Positions 17,811-26,263 of a stretch of DNA of 64,000 nucleotides are shown here, piece by piece. Every line of letters begins with the position of its first letter. Position 1 is the stretch's first letter. Under the pieces are notes generated by a model. That model was not told where the DNA came from. It did not search any database and saw nothing but the letters and a program-made list of their open reading frames with translations. The DNA comes from CAWCLK01 sp963796225. Its GTDB lineage: Bacteria; Actinomycetota; Nitriliruptoria; Nitriliruptorales; Nitriliruptoraceae. A program made the translations under genes and the position numbers. The DNA is taken from assembly GCA_963796225.1 (NCBI GenBank), contig CAWCLK010000030.1, positions 1-64,000 on the forward strand, written 5' to 3'.

Positions 17811-18414
17811 GGCAGGCACTCCTCCCGGCGCGGCTTGGGGCCGCGCGCTCCCTGTGCATGTCGGTCGGTGGGGCGCGGCGACGACCGTTCGTCCGGACGG
17901 GGCGGGCCCGCCAGGGGTCGTCGTGCGGTGGACGTCGCCGTCACTCGCCCGATCGGCCGGGGAAGCCTAGCGAGCGCCAGGGCGCTCGCCGTGACACAGG
18001 TGGCGGCGGTGTCACGTCGGGGGTGGGGGTCGGTCGCGGGGGTCGGTGTCGGTGGTCGGCCCGTGGGGTGACCGGGCGGCTGGGGGTTCGGTGTCGCAGG
18101 GTTCAACGATCGGCCGCGTCGGTGGTGACGGTGCGGGACCGATCGGAGCAGGGGGCCCTGCGGTGGGCGCACGCGGACGACGTGATCGCGGTCGCCGTGC
18201 GCGTCCGCGTCGTCGATCTGGGCGTGCAGGGTCCTGCGGGCGGCGTGGACGGGGTCGCACCGACCCGGACCGACCCTTGACCGTGCGGGTGGCGCGCAGC
18301 ACACTGCGGACGCGCGAACGTGCGGGGAGCGGGCGAGCCCGTCCGTGCCGCGCCTAGCATGACGCGACCGACGGAGTGCGCCAACGTCTCCGGCGGTGTG
18401 GACGGGAGGGACAC
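17811..18414. other. Divergent intergenic region between Mce operon and IclR gene
   Basis: About 600 bases that must hold the promoters of both the Mce operon and the IclR regulator. It is G-rich, with ggtcgg/gtcggg tracts around 18000-18060. A short coding-like frame lies within it and is listed separately. I could not pick out a certain operator, although the placement makes the IclR protein a candidate regulator of the Mce operon. Confidence 0.4.
18122..18280 (+). pseudogene. Possible universal-stress-protein remnant
   Basis: A frame of about 52 residues containing DRSEQGALRWAHADDVIAV, which resembles the first helix and second strand of UspA domains (GSEHSRRALRWA, then a V-A-V strand). 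It ends at TGA 18278-18280 without the rest of the fold. It could be a decayed copy of the stress gene found in the Mce operon, or chance. There is no clear ribosome site. Confidence 0.2.
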
Positions 18415-19168
18415 GTGGCGGACGAGACCACAGCGACCGACAAGCCGAAGAAGAAGTCCAAGCGGTCCTCGGGGTCGCGGACGCTCGCGCGTGGACTGAC
18501 GCTGCTGACGGCGTTGGGCGACCAGTCGGAGGGCGCCACCGTCTCCGGGCTGGCCGAGGCCACCGGCCTCGACCGCGCGGTGCTGTACCGGCTTCTGGAC
18601 ACGCTGACCAACGAGGGGTTCGTCACGCGCGATCCCGACACGCGCCGGTACCGCCTCGGGCTGTCGATGCTCGAGCTCGGCGTCCGGGCCGCGCAGGGGC
18701 TGGAGGTCCGGCGACTGGCCGGGCCGCCGCTGCGGTCCCTGTCCGAGGACACCAACGAGACCGCCTGCCTGGCCGTGCGGGACCGTGACGACCTGGTGGT
18801 CGTCGAGGTCATCGAGCCCGGGGACCGGTTCGTGTCCGTCAACTACCGGGTCGGGTTCCGCCATCCCCTCGGCGTGGCCGCCCACGGCAAGGCGCTGCTC
18901 GCCTTCCTGCCGGAGGGATCGCGGGACGCCAGCCTGCAGCCGGTCCGCCAGCGTGGCGTGGCCTACACCCGCGACGAGCTCGAACCCGGCGCATCGGGCG
19001 TGGCCGCGCCCGGTCTTCGACCACACCGGACGGGCCGTCGCCGCCGTCGGCATCGTCGCCCCGACCGCCCGCCTGCCCGAACCCGAGACCGTCGCGCTGC
19101 GGGTGCTGCGCTCCGCACGCGAGATCTCCGAGCGGCTCGGCTGGCGCCCCCGTCGCGCGGCCACGTGA
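18415..19168 (+). CDS. IclR-family transcriptional regulator (frameshifted)
   Basis: About 250 residues after repair. A Lys-rich N-terminus (KPKKKSKRSSGSRTLARGL) precedes the winged helix (ATVSGLAEATGLDRAVLYRL, then EGFVTRDPDTRRYRLG), and an effector-binding IclR domain follows (NETACLAVRDRDDLVVVE, HPLGVAAHGKALLAFLP). The frame breaks at about 19009-19013, where one extra G makes GLRPHRTG out of VFDHTGRAVAAVG. GTG 18415 has GGGAGGG upstream. It is divergent from the Mce operon and overlaps the next gene by four bases. The ligand is unknown. Confidence 0.88.
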
Positions 19169-19869
19169 CCGACGGGCACGCGCGAGGGGAGGAATCGGGC
19201 GAGGACCGTGTGCGCCTGGCCACGGTCGAGCTGCTGGGTGCCGTGACCTACGGGCAGCTGCGGGCCTTCCAGACCACCGCCACCGCCATCGCCGTGGCCC
19301 CGGACGCCCGCTCGGCGGACACGCTGGCCGACCACGCCGTCCGCGAGCACCGGGCCTACGTCACCCTGCGGGACCACCTGGTCGCCGAGACCGACCTGGC
19401 CGCCGCGGTGATCGACCGCCAGAAGCCCGTGTTCGACGCCTACTTCGACGCGGTGCCGCTGGGTGACTGGCGCAGTGCCTGCGTGTTCTTCACGGTCGGG
19501 CTGCCCATCGCCGCCGACTTCAGCCGCGAGGTGGCGCCGACGCTGCAGGCGCGCACGGCCGAGGTGATCGTCGCGGCGCTGGCCGATCGCGGGCCGTTCG
19601 AGGAGTGGGCGCTCGCGCAGCTGCAGGCACAGATGCAGACCGACGAGGACGTCGACGCGGTGCGGCACATGATCGCCGACATGCTCGGCCGGGCGCTGAC
19701 CGGGTACCAGGGCGCGATGGCCGACACGGACGCCCTCCAGGTCCTGCTGCTGGACGCGGCCGAGGACGGGGACGAGCACGGCGAGGCGCTGGTCCGTCGG
19801 GTGGCCGTCCGGGTGCTCGAGAACCACCGCCGCCGCATGCACGCCCTGGGTATCGAGGACGTGCTGTGA
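19165..19869 (+). CDS. Ferritin-like fold protein
   Basis: 234 residues, all-helical, with the LLGAVTYGQLRAF opening and REHRAYVTLRDHL, VFDAYFDAVP and ADFSREVAP segments seen in actinobacterial ferritin-like fold proteins related to tRNA hydroxylase MiaE. The iron-ligand set is not clearly complete. GTG 19165 overlaps the IclR stop as GTGA; a second GTG near 19210 after a GAGGGGAGGA stretch is a possible alternative start. Coupling to an IclR regulator is unusual for this family, so the role is open. Confidence 0.75.
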   Translation: MTDGHARGEESGEDRVRLATVELLGAVTYGQLRAFQTTATAIAVAPDARSADTLADHAVREHRAYVTLRDHLVAETDLAAAVIDRQKPVFDAYFDAVPLGDWRSACVFFTVGLPIAADFSREVAPTLQARTAEVIVAALADRGPFEEWALAQLQAQMQTDEDVDAVRHMIADMLGRALTGYQGAMADTDALQVLLLDAAEDGDEHGEALVRRVAVRVLENHRRRMHALGIEDVL

Positions 19870-19925
19870 GCGGGGCGTGGCCGGGGACCACGTAGGCTGC
19901 CCCGCCCTCGACCAGGGAGACGCGC

Positions 19926-20669
19926 GTGACCAGCTCCGACGTCCGTGAGGTCATCGGCATCCTCGGGGGCACCGGTCCCCAGGGCCGCGGGTTGGCCGCT
20001 CGGTGGGCCCGCGCCGGCCACGTGGTGCACGTGGGCTCGCGAACCCAGGAGAAGGCGCAGGCGGCCGTCGACGACGTGCTGGAGCGGACGGGCGACGGGG
20101 TCGAGGTCCACGCCGCCACCAACGACCGGGTCGCCACCGTCGCCGAGATCGTCGTCGTCGCGCTGCCCTTCGAGGCCCAGGCCGCCGCGCTGCCGCCGCT
20201 GGCCGACAGCTGCGCCGGCAAGGTCGTCTGCAACGTGGTCAACCCGATGGTCTTCGACGACCTCGGCCCGAAGGCCGTCCGTGTCGACGCCGGCTCGGCC
20301 GCCGAGGAGTGCCAGGTCCTGATGCCCGAGGCCCGGGTGGTCTCCGCCTTCCACGACGTGTCCAGCCGACGCCTGCTGCGCGTGGACGAGGCCATCGACA
20401 CGCACGTGCTGATCTGCGGCGACGACCAGGAGGCCTGCCATCGCGTGGCCCACCTGGCCAACCGCATCGACGGCATGTGGGGGGTCTACTGCGGGCCGCT
20501 GCGCATGTCCGAGTACGTCGAGAACATCACCCCGCTGATCCTCACGATCAACAAGCTCTACAAGATCCAGGCCGGACTGCTGATCGACGGCATCGAGCGT
20601 GACCCAGATGCGCTGCACGCCCACCTGGCGCACGGATCGGGTCGCGCAGGACGTCGCGGGTCGGACTGA
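19926..20669 (+). CDS. npdG: NADPH-dependent F420 reductase
   Basis: 247 residues. The N-terminal Rossmann motif is IGILGGTGPQGRGLA, with VGSRTQEKA at the NADP phosphate-binding turn. VVVALPFEAQ and VVNPMVF match F420:NADP oxidoreductases, which exchange hydride between NADP and the deazaflavin F420. The GTG start is followed at once by the conserved strand. It indicates that the organism makes or uses F420. The tail beyond residue 230 is Gly/Arg-rich and poorly conserved. Confidence 0.88.
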   Translation: MTSSDVREVIGILGGTGPQGRGLAARWARAGHVVHVGSRTQEKAQAAVDDVLERTGDGVEVHAATNDRVATVAEIVVVALPFEAQAAALPPLADSCAGKVVCNVVNPMVFDDLGPKAVRVDAGSAAEECQVLMPEARVVSAFHDVSSRRLLRVDEAIDTHVLICGDDQEACHRVAHLANRIDGMWGVYCGPLRMSEYVENITPLILTINKLYKIQAGLLIDGIERDPDALHAHLAHGSGRAGRRGSD

Positions 20670-20676
20670 CCGGCGG

Positions 20677-21540
20677 TCAGGCGCTGTCGCGCTCGCGCTG
20701 CACGAGGGCGCGGTAGGCCGCGAGCAGGCGCTGTGTGACCGCGCCGGGGCGCCCGTCCGCGACGGCCGAGTCGTCGATCCGCACCACGGGGACCAGCTCG
20801 CGGGTGGACGCGGTGACGAAGACCTCGTCGGCGGCCTGCAGGCGCGACCGCGGCAGGTCGGCCTCGTCCACGGCGAGTCCGAGCCCGCGGGCGACCTCGA
20901 GCACCGTCTCCCGGGTGACGCCGGCGAGCAGGCCGCCACCGAGCGGCGGGGTGTGCAGCCGCCCGTCGGCCACGACGAACACGTTGCTGCTGGCGCCCTC
21001 CACGACGTGGTCGCCGGCGTCGCAGAGCAGGGCCTCGTCGGCACCGAGGGCGCGGGCGCGGCGACGGGCCATGGTCGCCGACAGGTAGCTGACCGACTTC
21101 ACGTCCGGCAGCTCCCGGCGCCACGGGACGGTGACGGCGCGGATGCCCTGCTCGTACATGGCGGGGGAGGGGCGCAGGGCATGGGCGGTCACGACCACGG
21201 TGGGTTGTCCGAGCGGCGACAACGGCCACGGGGCGAAGGGGTCGAGCGGGCCCGGGGTGACGGTCAGCCGCACGGCGAGATCGGGGCTGACAGCGGCGTT
21301 GGCGTCGACGGTCGCGGTGACGGCCCGCGCGAGCTCGTCCTCGGGCGGCACCTCGAACCCCAGTGTCGTGGCACCCGCCGCGGCCCGGTCGAGGTGGCGG
21401 CCGAGCCGGAACGTGTGGCCTCCGTAGGCGCGCATGGTCTCGAACACGCCCTCGCCGGTCCGGAAACCCTGGTCGAGCACGTTCACCGATGCCCGCTCCA
21501 GCGGGAGGAGCTCGCCGTCCACCCAGGCGGTCATCTTCAC
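20677..21540 (-). CDS. Class IV PLP aminotransferase (branched-chain/ADC-lyase type)
   Basis: 287 residues. The opening WVDGELLPLERASVNVLDQG and GEGVFETMRAY are typical of fold-type IV enzymes. The PLP lysine is Lys148 in LPDVKSVSYL. The ADEALLCDAGDHVVEGASSN segment carries the catalytic Glu181. Family members include branched-chain aminotransferase, D-amino-acid aminotransferase and 4-amino-4-deoxychorismate lyase; the sequence here is closest in feel to the lyase/D-amino-acid group, but the substrate cannot be settled. No folate genes lie nearby. Confidence 0.87.
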   Translation of the reverse strand: MKMTAWVDGELLPLERASVNVLDQGFRTGEGVFETMRAYGGHTFRLGRHLDRAAAGATTLGFEVPPEDELARAVTATVDANAAVSPDLAVRLTVTPGPLDPFAPWPLSPLGQPTVVVTAHALRPSPAMYEQGIRAVTVPWRRELPDVKSVSYLSATMARRRARALGADEALLCDAGDHVVEGASSNVFVVADGRLHTPPLGGGLLAGVTRETVLEVARGLGLAVDEADLPRSRLQAADEVFVTASTRELVPVVRIDDSAVADGRPGAVTQRLLAAYRALVQRERDSA

Positions 21541-21554
21541 GCCGGCACCTTCGA

Positions 21555-21800
21555 TCAGGTCGTGGAGGGGACCGAGTACTTGCGGCGGAAGTCGTCGTTG
21601 CCCAGGGCGTCGAGGTCGGCTTCGAGCTGTGCTGCGAAGTCCTCGGCCTGGTCCTCGTCGGAGAAGGTCTGGGCCCAGACGAGGGCGCCGGTCGCGGCCA
21701 CCTGCAGCTGGATGTCGACCATGGTCCCGTCGTAGCCCCCGCGGCGACGGGTCAGGACGCGGAAGTCCTGCCGGGGGGTGCGGTCGGGGTCGGAGGGCAC
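21555..21800 (-). CDS. Small conserved hypothetical protein
   Basis: 81 residues, acidic, with no signal or membrane helix. Its pattern (VDIQLQVAATGALVWAQTFS, then DEDQAEDFAAQLEADL) alternates strand and helix like a small alpha-beta protein. GC at third positions and the clear start and stop support it as real. It lies between an aminotransferase gene and divergent PduO, 14 bases after the former's start. No family is recognised. Confidence 0.65.
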   Translation of the reverse strand: MPSDPDRTPRQDFRVLTRRRGGYDGTMVDIQLQVAATGALVWAQTFSDEDQAEDFAAQLEADLDALGNDDFRRKYSVPSTT

Positions 21801-21937
21801 GATGCTCCTGCAGCAGGGAGGGGCCGAGCGGGGGGCCTGCTGGACGCTATCGCGGGGGTCGTCAGGGCACCAAGGTCGTCCGGACGGTCCCGAGGCCCGA
21901 GGGGCCGACCGCTAGCCTCGAGGGTCGGAGGTCCTCG

Positions 21938-22492
21938 ATGAAGGTCTACACCAAGCGCGGCGACGACGGCACGACCGGCCTGCTCTACGGCGGCCGGGTC
22001 GACAAGGACGACCTGCGCACCACGGCCTACGGCACCGTCGACGAGTGCGTGTCGGCGCTCGGGCTCGCCCGGGCCGAGCTGGGGGCGACCGAACCGCCCT
22101 CGCCGTTGCACGACCTCGTGCTCGAGGTCCAGCGCGAGCTGTTCGCCCTGGCCGCACAGCTGGCGACCCACCTCGAGGACCACCACAAGCTCCAGGTCGG
22201 TGTCAGCCGGGTGGACGGCGCGATGGTCGACGCGCTCGACGCGCGGATCGACGCCAGCACCGACCGGCACCCGCTGCCCACCTCGTTCGTCGTCCCCGGC
22301 GGCAACCGGGCGGCCGCGGCGCTGGACCTGGCACGGACGATCTGTCGTCGGGCCGAACGCCACGTCGTGGCCATGGCCCGCCAGGACCTGCTCAGCGACG
22401 AGGCCCCGCTGCGCTACCTCAACCGGCTGTCGGACTACCTGTACGTGCTCGCGCGGGAGGCCGAGGGCCGTCACGTCCCGTCGCGCGAGTGA
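21938..22492 (+). CDS. Cob(I)yrinic acid a,c-diamide adenosyltransferase (PduO type)
   Basis: 184 residues. PduO-type enzymes attach the adenosyl group of ATP to Co(I) corrinoid. The N-terminal ATP-binding YTKRGDDGTTGLLYGGRV is clear, followed by DECVSALGLARAEL. The helix bearing ARTICRRAERHVVAM and the YLNRLSDYLYVLAR end are the second half of the corrinoid/ATP site. ATG 21938 sits directly on the conserved N-terminus. Its stop overlaps the following metal-receptor gene as GTGA, tying adenosylation to corrinoid or metal handling. Confidence 0.93.
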   Translation: MKVYTKRGDDGTTGLLYGGRVDKDDLRTTAYGTVDECVSALGLARAELGATEPPSPLHDLVLEVQRELFALAAQLATHLEDHHKLQVGVSRVDGAMVDALDARIDASTDRHPLPTSFVVPGGNRAAAALDLARTICRRAERHVVAMARQDLLSDEAPLRYLNRLSDYLYVLAREAEGRHVPSRE

Positions 22493-23298
22493 GCCCGACG
22501 CCGCTGGACGACCTCGGCCACCCCGTCCCGCTGGGTGGAGGACCGCCCCGCCGCATCGTGTCGCTGGTGCCCAACCTCACCGAGACGCTGTGGTGGTGGC
22601 ACCTCGGCGACCAGGTCGTCGGGGCGACCGAGTACTGCGTGGCACCGCCCCACGGGTTCCCCAACGCCACGCGGGTCCGCGGGACGAAGAACCCCGACAC
22701 GGCGGCGATCGTCGACCTCGCCCCCGACGTCGTCGTGGCCAACAACGAGGAGAACCGCGAGCTCGACGTCGCGCGACTGCGCGAGGCGGGCCTGTCGGTG
22801 TACGTCACCGCCCCGCGGTCGGTCGAGCAGGCGGCCCAGTCGCTGGCCGACCTCGGCGGGGCGCTGGGCGTCGGCGGGGCGGGTGAAGGGCTGGCCCAGG
22901 AGATCCGCCGAGCCGTGGCGCGCGTCGGTGCCGACCGGGCGGACCTGCGTGCGTTCGTGCCGGTGTGGCGCGAGCCGTGGATGGCCGTGGGCACCGACAC
23001 CATCGCCGGCGACCTGCTGCGGCTCGCCGGGTTCGAGGTCGTCCCGCAGGAACCGCGCTACCCCGAGGTGGACCTGGCCGAGGTCGGGGCGCTGGACGTC
23101 GACGCCGTGCTGCTGCCCGACGAGCCCTACGCGTTCACCGACGAGCACCGGGCCGACTTCGTCGACTGGTCGGCCCGGGTGCGGCGCGTCGACGGCACCG
23201 CGCTGACGTGGTGGGGGCCACGCACGCCGTCGGCGCTGGCCAGCCTGCGACGGCTGGCCCGCCACCTCCACCGGCGGGGCCGCCGCCCGAGGCGCTGA
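22489..23298 (+). CDS. Helical-backbone metal receptor (BtuF/TroA-like), no signal peptide
   Basis: 269 residues. The first lobe begins RRIVSLVPNLTETL and includes VVGATEYCVAPP. A backbone helix joins it to a second lobe containing FVPVWREPWMAVGTDT and the loop PDEPYAFTDEHRADF. This is the fold of periplasmic B12, haem and siderophore receptors. However, there is no signal peptide or lipobox; the chain starts SPTPLDDLGHPVP, so it is probably cytoplasmic. It is translationally coupled to PduO, so a corrinoid ligand is plausible, inferred from context only. Confidence 0.85.
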   Translation: MSPTPLDDLGHPVPLGGGPPRRIVSLVPNLTETLWWWHLGDQVVGATEYCVAPPHGFPNATRVRGTKNPDTAAIVDLAPDVVVANNEENRELDVARLREAGLSVYVTAPRSVEQAAQSLADLGGALGVGGAGEGLAQEIRRAVARVGADRADLRAFVPVWREPWMAVGTDTIAGDLLRLAGFEVVPQEPRYPEVDLAEVGALDVDAVLLPDEPYAFTDEHRADFVDWSARVRRVDGTALTWWGPRTPSALASLRRLARHLHRRGRRPRR

Positions 23299-23304
23299 CC
23301 CTCG

Positions 23305-24144
23305 CTAGTAGGGGTGTTCCTCGGCCGGGTAGGCGCTGTCGGCGACCTCGGTGGCGTAGGCCTTGACCGCGTCGGTGATCTGGCTGCGCAGGTCGACGTA
23401 CTGCTTGACGAAGCGGGGCAGCCGCCCCGTGGTCAGCCCGAGCATGTCGTGCCAGACCAGGACCTGGCCGTCGGTGTCGGGACCGGCGCCGATGCCGATG
23501 GTCGGGATGTCGAGCGCGGCGGTGACCTCGGCGGCGAGGTCGGCGGGGACGCACTCGAGGACGAGGGCGAAGGCGCCGGCCTCCTGCAGGGCGACGGCGT
23601 CGGCCATGATGCGGGCGCGGTCGTCGTCCTCGCGTCCCTGGACCTTGAACCCGCCGAACTGGTTGACCGACTGGGGCGTGAGGCCGAGGTGGCCCATCAC
23701 CGGGATGCCGGACTCGACCAGCAGGCGCGTCGAGTCGACGGACCGGCCACCGCCCTCGAGCTTGACCGCGTTGCAGCCGGCCTCCTTCAGGAACCGGGTG
23801 GCGGTGGCCAGGGCCTGCTCGGGGCCGGCCTGGTAGGTGCCGAAGGGCAGGTCGCCGACCACCAGCGCCGTCGGAGCGCCACGCACCACCGCGCGGGTGT
23901 GGTGGATCATCTCGTCGGCAGTGACGGGCACGGTCGAGTCGTACCCGAGCATGACGTTGCCGAGGCTGTCACCGACGAGGATGACGGGGATGCCGGCCTG
24001 GTCGAGGATCTGCGCCGAGAGGTAGTCGTAGGCCGTGAGCATGGCGAACTTCTCGCCCGCCTGCTTCGCGGCGCGGAGGTCCGTGATGGACACGGGGCGA
24101 CGGGGCGCGTCCCCGTCCGGCTTCTGAGCAGCGTGAACGGACAC
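23305..24144 (-). CDS. panB: 3-methyl-2-oxobutanoate hydroxymethyltransferase
   Basis: 279 residues, full PanB length. It adds the hydroxymethyl of methylene-THF to 2-oxoisovalerate in pantothenate synthesis. Key motifs: LTAYDYLSAQILDQ, VGDSLGNVMLGYDSTVPVT (metal-binding Asp), VGDLPFGTYQ, AVKLEGG, and VMGHLGLTPQSVNQFGGF; the catalytic Glu lies in VLECVPADLA. GTG 24144 has AGGAGA six bases upstream. Convergent with the metal receptor gene. panC and panD are absent from the window. Confidence 0.95.
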   Translation of the reverse strand: MSVHAAQKPDGDAPRRPVSITDLRAAKQAGEKFAMLTAYDYLSAQILDQAGIPVILVGDSLGNVMLGYDSTVPVTADEMIHHTRAVVRGAPTALVVGDLPFGTYQAGPEQALATATRFLKEAGCNAVKLEGGGRSVDSTRLLVESGIPVMGHLGLTPQSVNQFGGFKVQGREDDDRARIMADAVALQEAGAFALVLECVPADLAAEVTAALDIPTIGIGAGPDTDGQVLVWHDMLGLTTGRLPRFVKQYVDLRSQITDAVKAYATEVADSAYPAEEHPY

Positions 24145-24189
24145 CGGGAGTCTCCTGCCTGCCGGCCCGCGGGGCGGGTCCAGCGGTCT

Positions 24190-24216
24190 CGTGGACGTGA
24201 TGGTGTGGCGTCCACG
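24190..24216. repeat. Small hairpin between panB and nadE
   Basis: Perfect 7-base arms CGTGGAC and GTCCACG separated by 13 bases in the intergenic gap. It could be a weak terminator for nadE or a panB leader structure; neither is proven. Confidence 0.3.
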
Positions 24217-24259
24217 ATAACGGATCGCGGGCCCGGGCCATTCCTCGTGGCTCGGCCGG

Positions 24260-25996
24260 TCAGCCGCGCCAGTGGTGGGTGATGGGCACGCGACGTTCCT
24301 TGCCGAAGGCCCGACGGGTGACCTTCGGGCCCGGGGCGGCCTGGCGACGCTTGAACTCGGAGCGGTCGATCTTGCGCAGGACGTCGCGGACGACCTCCTC
24401 GTCGTGGCCCGCAGCGACGATCTCGGCGATGCCCTGGTTGTGCTCGACGTAGCGGGCGATGATGTCGTCCAGGACGTCGTAGGGGGGCAGCGAGTCCTCG
24501 TCGCGCTGGTCGGGGCGCAGCTCGGCCGACGGGGGCTTGCTGATGGTGTTGGCGGGGATCGAGGGTCCCTGGTCCGCCCGCCAGCGCGCGATGTCGAACA
24601 CCAGCGTCTTGGGGACGTCCTTGATCGGCCCGTAGCCACCGTTCATGTCCCCGTACAGCGTGGCGTAGCCGACGGCGTACTCGGACTTGTTGCCCGTGGT
24701 CAGCACCAGCGCGTCGGTGTCGTTGGACAGCGCCATCACGATCATGCCCCGGATCCGGGACTGGATGTTCTCCTCGGTGACCGTCACCGTGCCGTCGTCG
24801 AAGGTGGTGTGCCCCTCCTTGCCCAGCACGTCGGCCAGCATCTCGCCGTAGGCGGTCATGGCGGGCCCGATCTCGATCCGGTGGGTCCGGATGCCGAGGT
24901 TGTCGGCGAGGTCCTGGGCGTCGGTCAGGGAGTGCTCGGTGGAGTAGGGCGACGGCATGAGCAGGCCGATCACGTGCTCGCCCCCGAGGGCGTCGGCGGC
25001 GACGGCGGCCACCACGGCCGAGTCGATGCCACCCGACAGCCCGACGATGACCTCCTCGAACCCGTTGCGGCGCACGTAGTCCCGCGTGCCCCGCACGATG
25101 GCGTGCCACACCTCGGCCTCGCGACCGAGCCGCTCGTCGGGCTGGTGCGGCGGCAGGTCGGGGCGATCGCCGGTGAAGCCCGGGACGGACGGCCCCTCGG
25201 CCTCGGCCGCGTCGACGGGCAGGTCGACGACGACCAGGTCCTCGCGGAACTGCGCCCCGCGTGCCACGACCTCGCCGTCGGGCGACATCAGCATCGAGTC
25301 GCCGTCGAACACGACGTCGTCCTGGCCGCCGACGACGTTGACGTAGACCACCCAGGTGTCGTCGCGGGTGGCGTGCAGGCGCACCCACTCCTCGCGCATG
25401 TCGCGCTTGCCCAGGTTCCACGGGGAGGCGTTGATGTTGACCACCACGCGCGCCCCGTGCCGGGCGGACTGTGCCAGTGGTCCGTCCTCGGTCCAGAGGT
25501 CCTCGCAGACGGTCAGGCCCACCGGGACCTCGTTCACGCGAAGGACGCAGGCCTCGTCGTCGGGCACGAAGTAGCGGGCCTCGTCGAAGACGCCGTAGTT
25601 GGGCAGCCGCCACTTGTCGTAGACGGCGACGACCTCGCCATTGGCCAGGGCCACCGCCCGGTTGCGCAGGTCGAGCGCGGGCACGGAGACGTCGCCGGCC
25701 TCCTCGTCCTCGGCGGGTTCGCGGTCGCCGACGGCGGCGACGGTGCCCAGCACGGCGACGGTGCCGGCGGGGCCGCGGTCGCACAGGCTGTCCAGCGCCT
25801 GCTCGGCGGCGTCGAGGAACTCGGGCTTGAGCAGCAGGTCCTCGGGCGGATAGCCGGTGATCGTCAGCTCGGTGAAGACGACGAGGTCGGCTCCCTGCTG
25901 CGCTGCGCGGTGCCAGGCATCGAGGACGAGCTCGACGTTGCCATCCACGTCACCGACACGTGCGGCCACCTGGGCCATCGCGACTCGCAGGGTCAT
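24260..25996 (-). CDS. nadE: Glutamine-hydrolysing NAD+ synthase
   Basis: 578 residues. The N-terminal nitrilase-type glutaminase (1-270) has the Glu43-Lys128-Cys164 triad, seen in FTELTITGYPPEDLL, VYDKWRLPNYG and TVCEDLW. The C-terminal synthetase (about 290-578) has the ATP pyrophosphatase loop SGGIDSA at 321, then TTGNKSEYAVGY and KDVPKTLV. The enzyme amidates nicotinic acid adenine dinucleotide using ammonia channelled from glutamine. ATG 25996 begins the conserved LRVAMAQV strand. Confidence 0.95.
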   Translation of the reverse strand: MTLRVAMAQVAARVGDVDGNVELVLDAWHRAAQQGADLVVFTELTITGYPPEDLLLKPEFLDAAEQALDSLCDRGPAGTVAVLGTVAAVGDREPAEDEEAGDVSVPALDLRNRAVALANGEVVAVYDKWRLPNYGVFDEARYFVPDDEACVLRVNEVPVGLTVCEDLWTEDGPLAQSARHGARVVVNINASPWNLGKRDMREEWVRLHATRDDTWVVYVNVVGGQDDVVFDGDSMLMSPDGEVVARGAQFREDLVVVDLPVDAAEAEGPSVPGFTGDRPDLPPHQPDERLGREAEVWHAIVRGTRDYVRRNGFEEVIVGLSGGIDSAVVAAVAADALGGEHVIGLLMPSPYSTEHSLTDAQDLADNLGIRTHRIEIGPAMTAYGEMLADVLGKEGHTTFDDGTVTVTEENIQSRIRGMIVMALSNDTDALVLTTGNKSEYAVGYATLYGDMNGGYGPIKDVPKTLVFDIARWRADQGPSIPANTISKPPSAELRPDQRDEDSLPPYDVLDDIIARYVEHNQGIAEIVAAGHDEEVVRDVLRKIDRSEFKRRQAAPGPKVTRRAFGKERRVPITHHWRG

Positions 25997-26119
25997 CCTC
26001 GTCCGTCCTCGTCCTCGCGAACAGGCTCCTCGAGGGCGTCACGGTAGCCAGAGGCACCGTCGGCCCGGCCCGGCCCGACGGACGGGCGCAACAGGCTGTT
26101 CACACAAGGGGCTCGTTCC

Positions 26120-26157
26120 GTAACACCGGCGTGACGCGGGGCTGACGGGGGGGAAAC
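26120..26157 (+). promoter_or_regulatory. GlnR-box-like operator upstream of amt1
   Basis: Four half-sites spaced exactly 11 bases apart: GTAAC (26120), GTGAC (26131), CTGAC (26142) and GAAAC (26153). This is the spacing of actinobacterial GlnR boxes, in which GTnAC and GAAAC half-sites alternate. The first and last sites fit well and the middle two are weaker. It lies about 105 bases before the amt1 start. glnR itself is not in the window. Confidence 0.6.
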
Positions 26158-26263
26158 GGCGCTCGCCAACACTCGGCGTCGCAGGCCGGACCCACCTCTG
26201 GCGCCGCGGGCTGGCGCTGCGGGAACCGACGACCCCCACATGAAACCGACAGGAGAGCACCAC

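Noticed and set aside
21801..21937. Cobalamin riboswitch before PduO
   Set aside because: The gap is about 135 bases and I found no B12-box-like sequence; too short for a full element.
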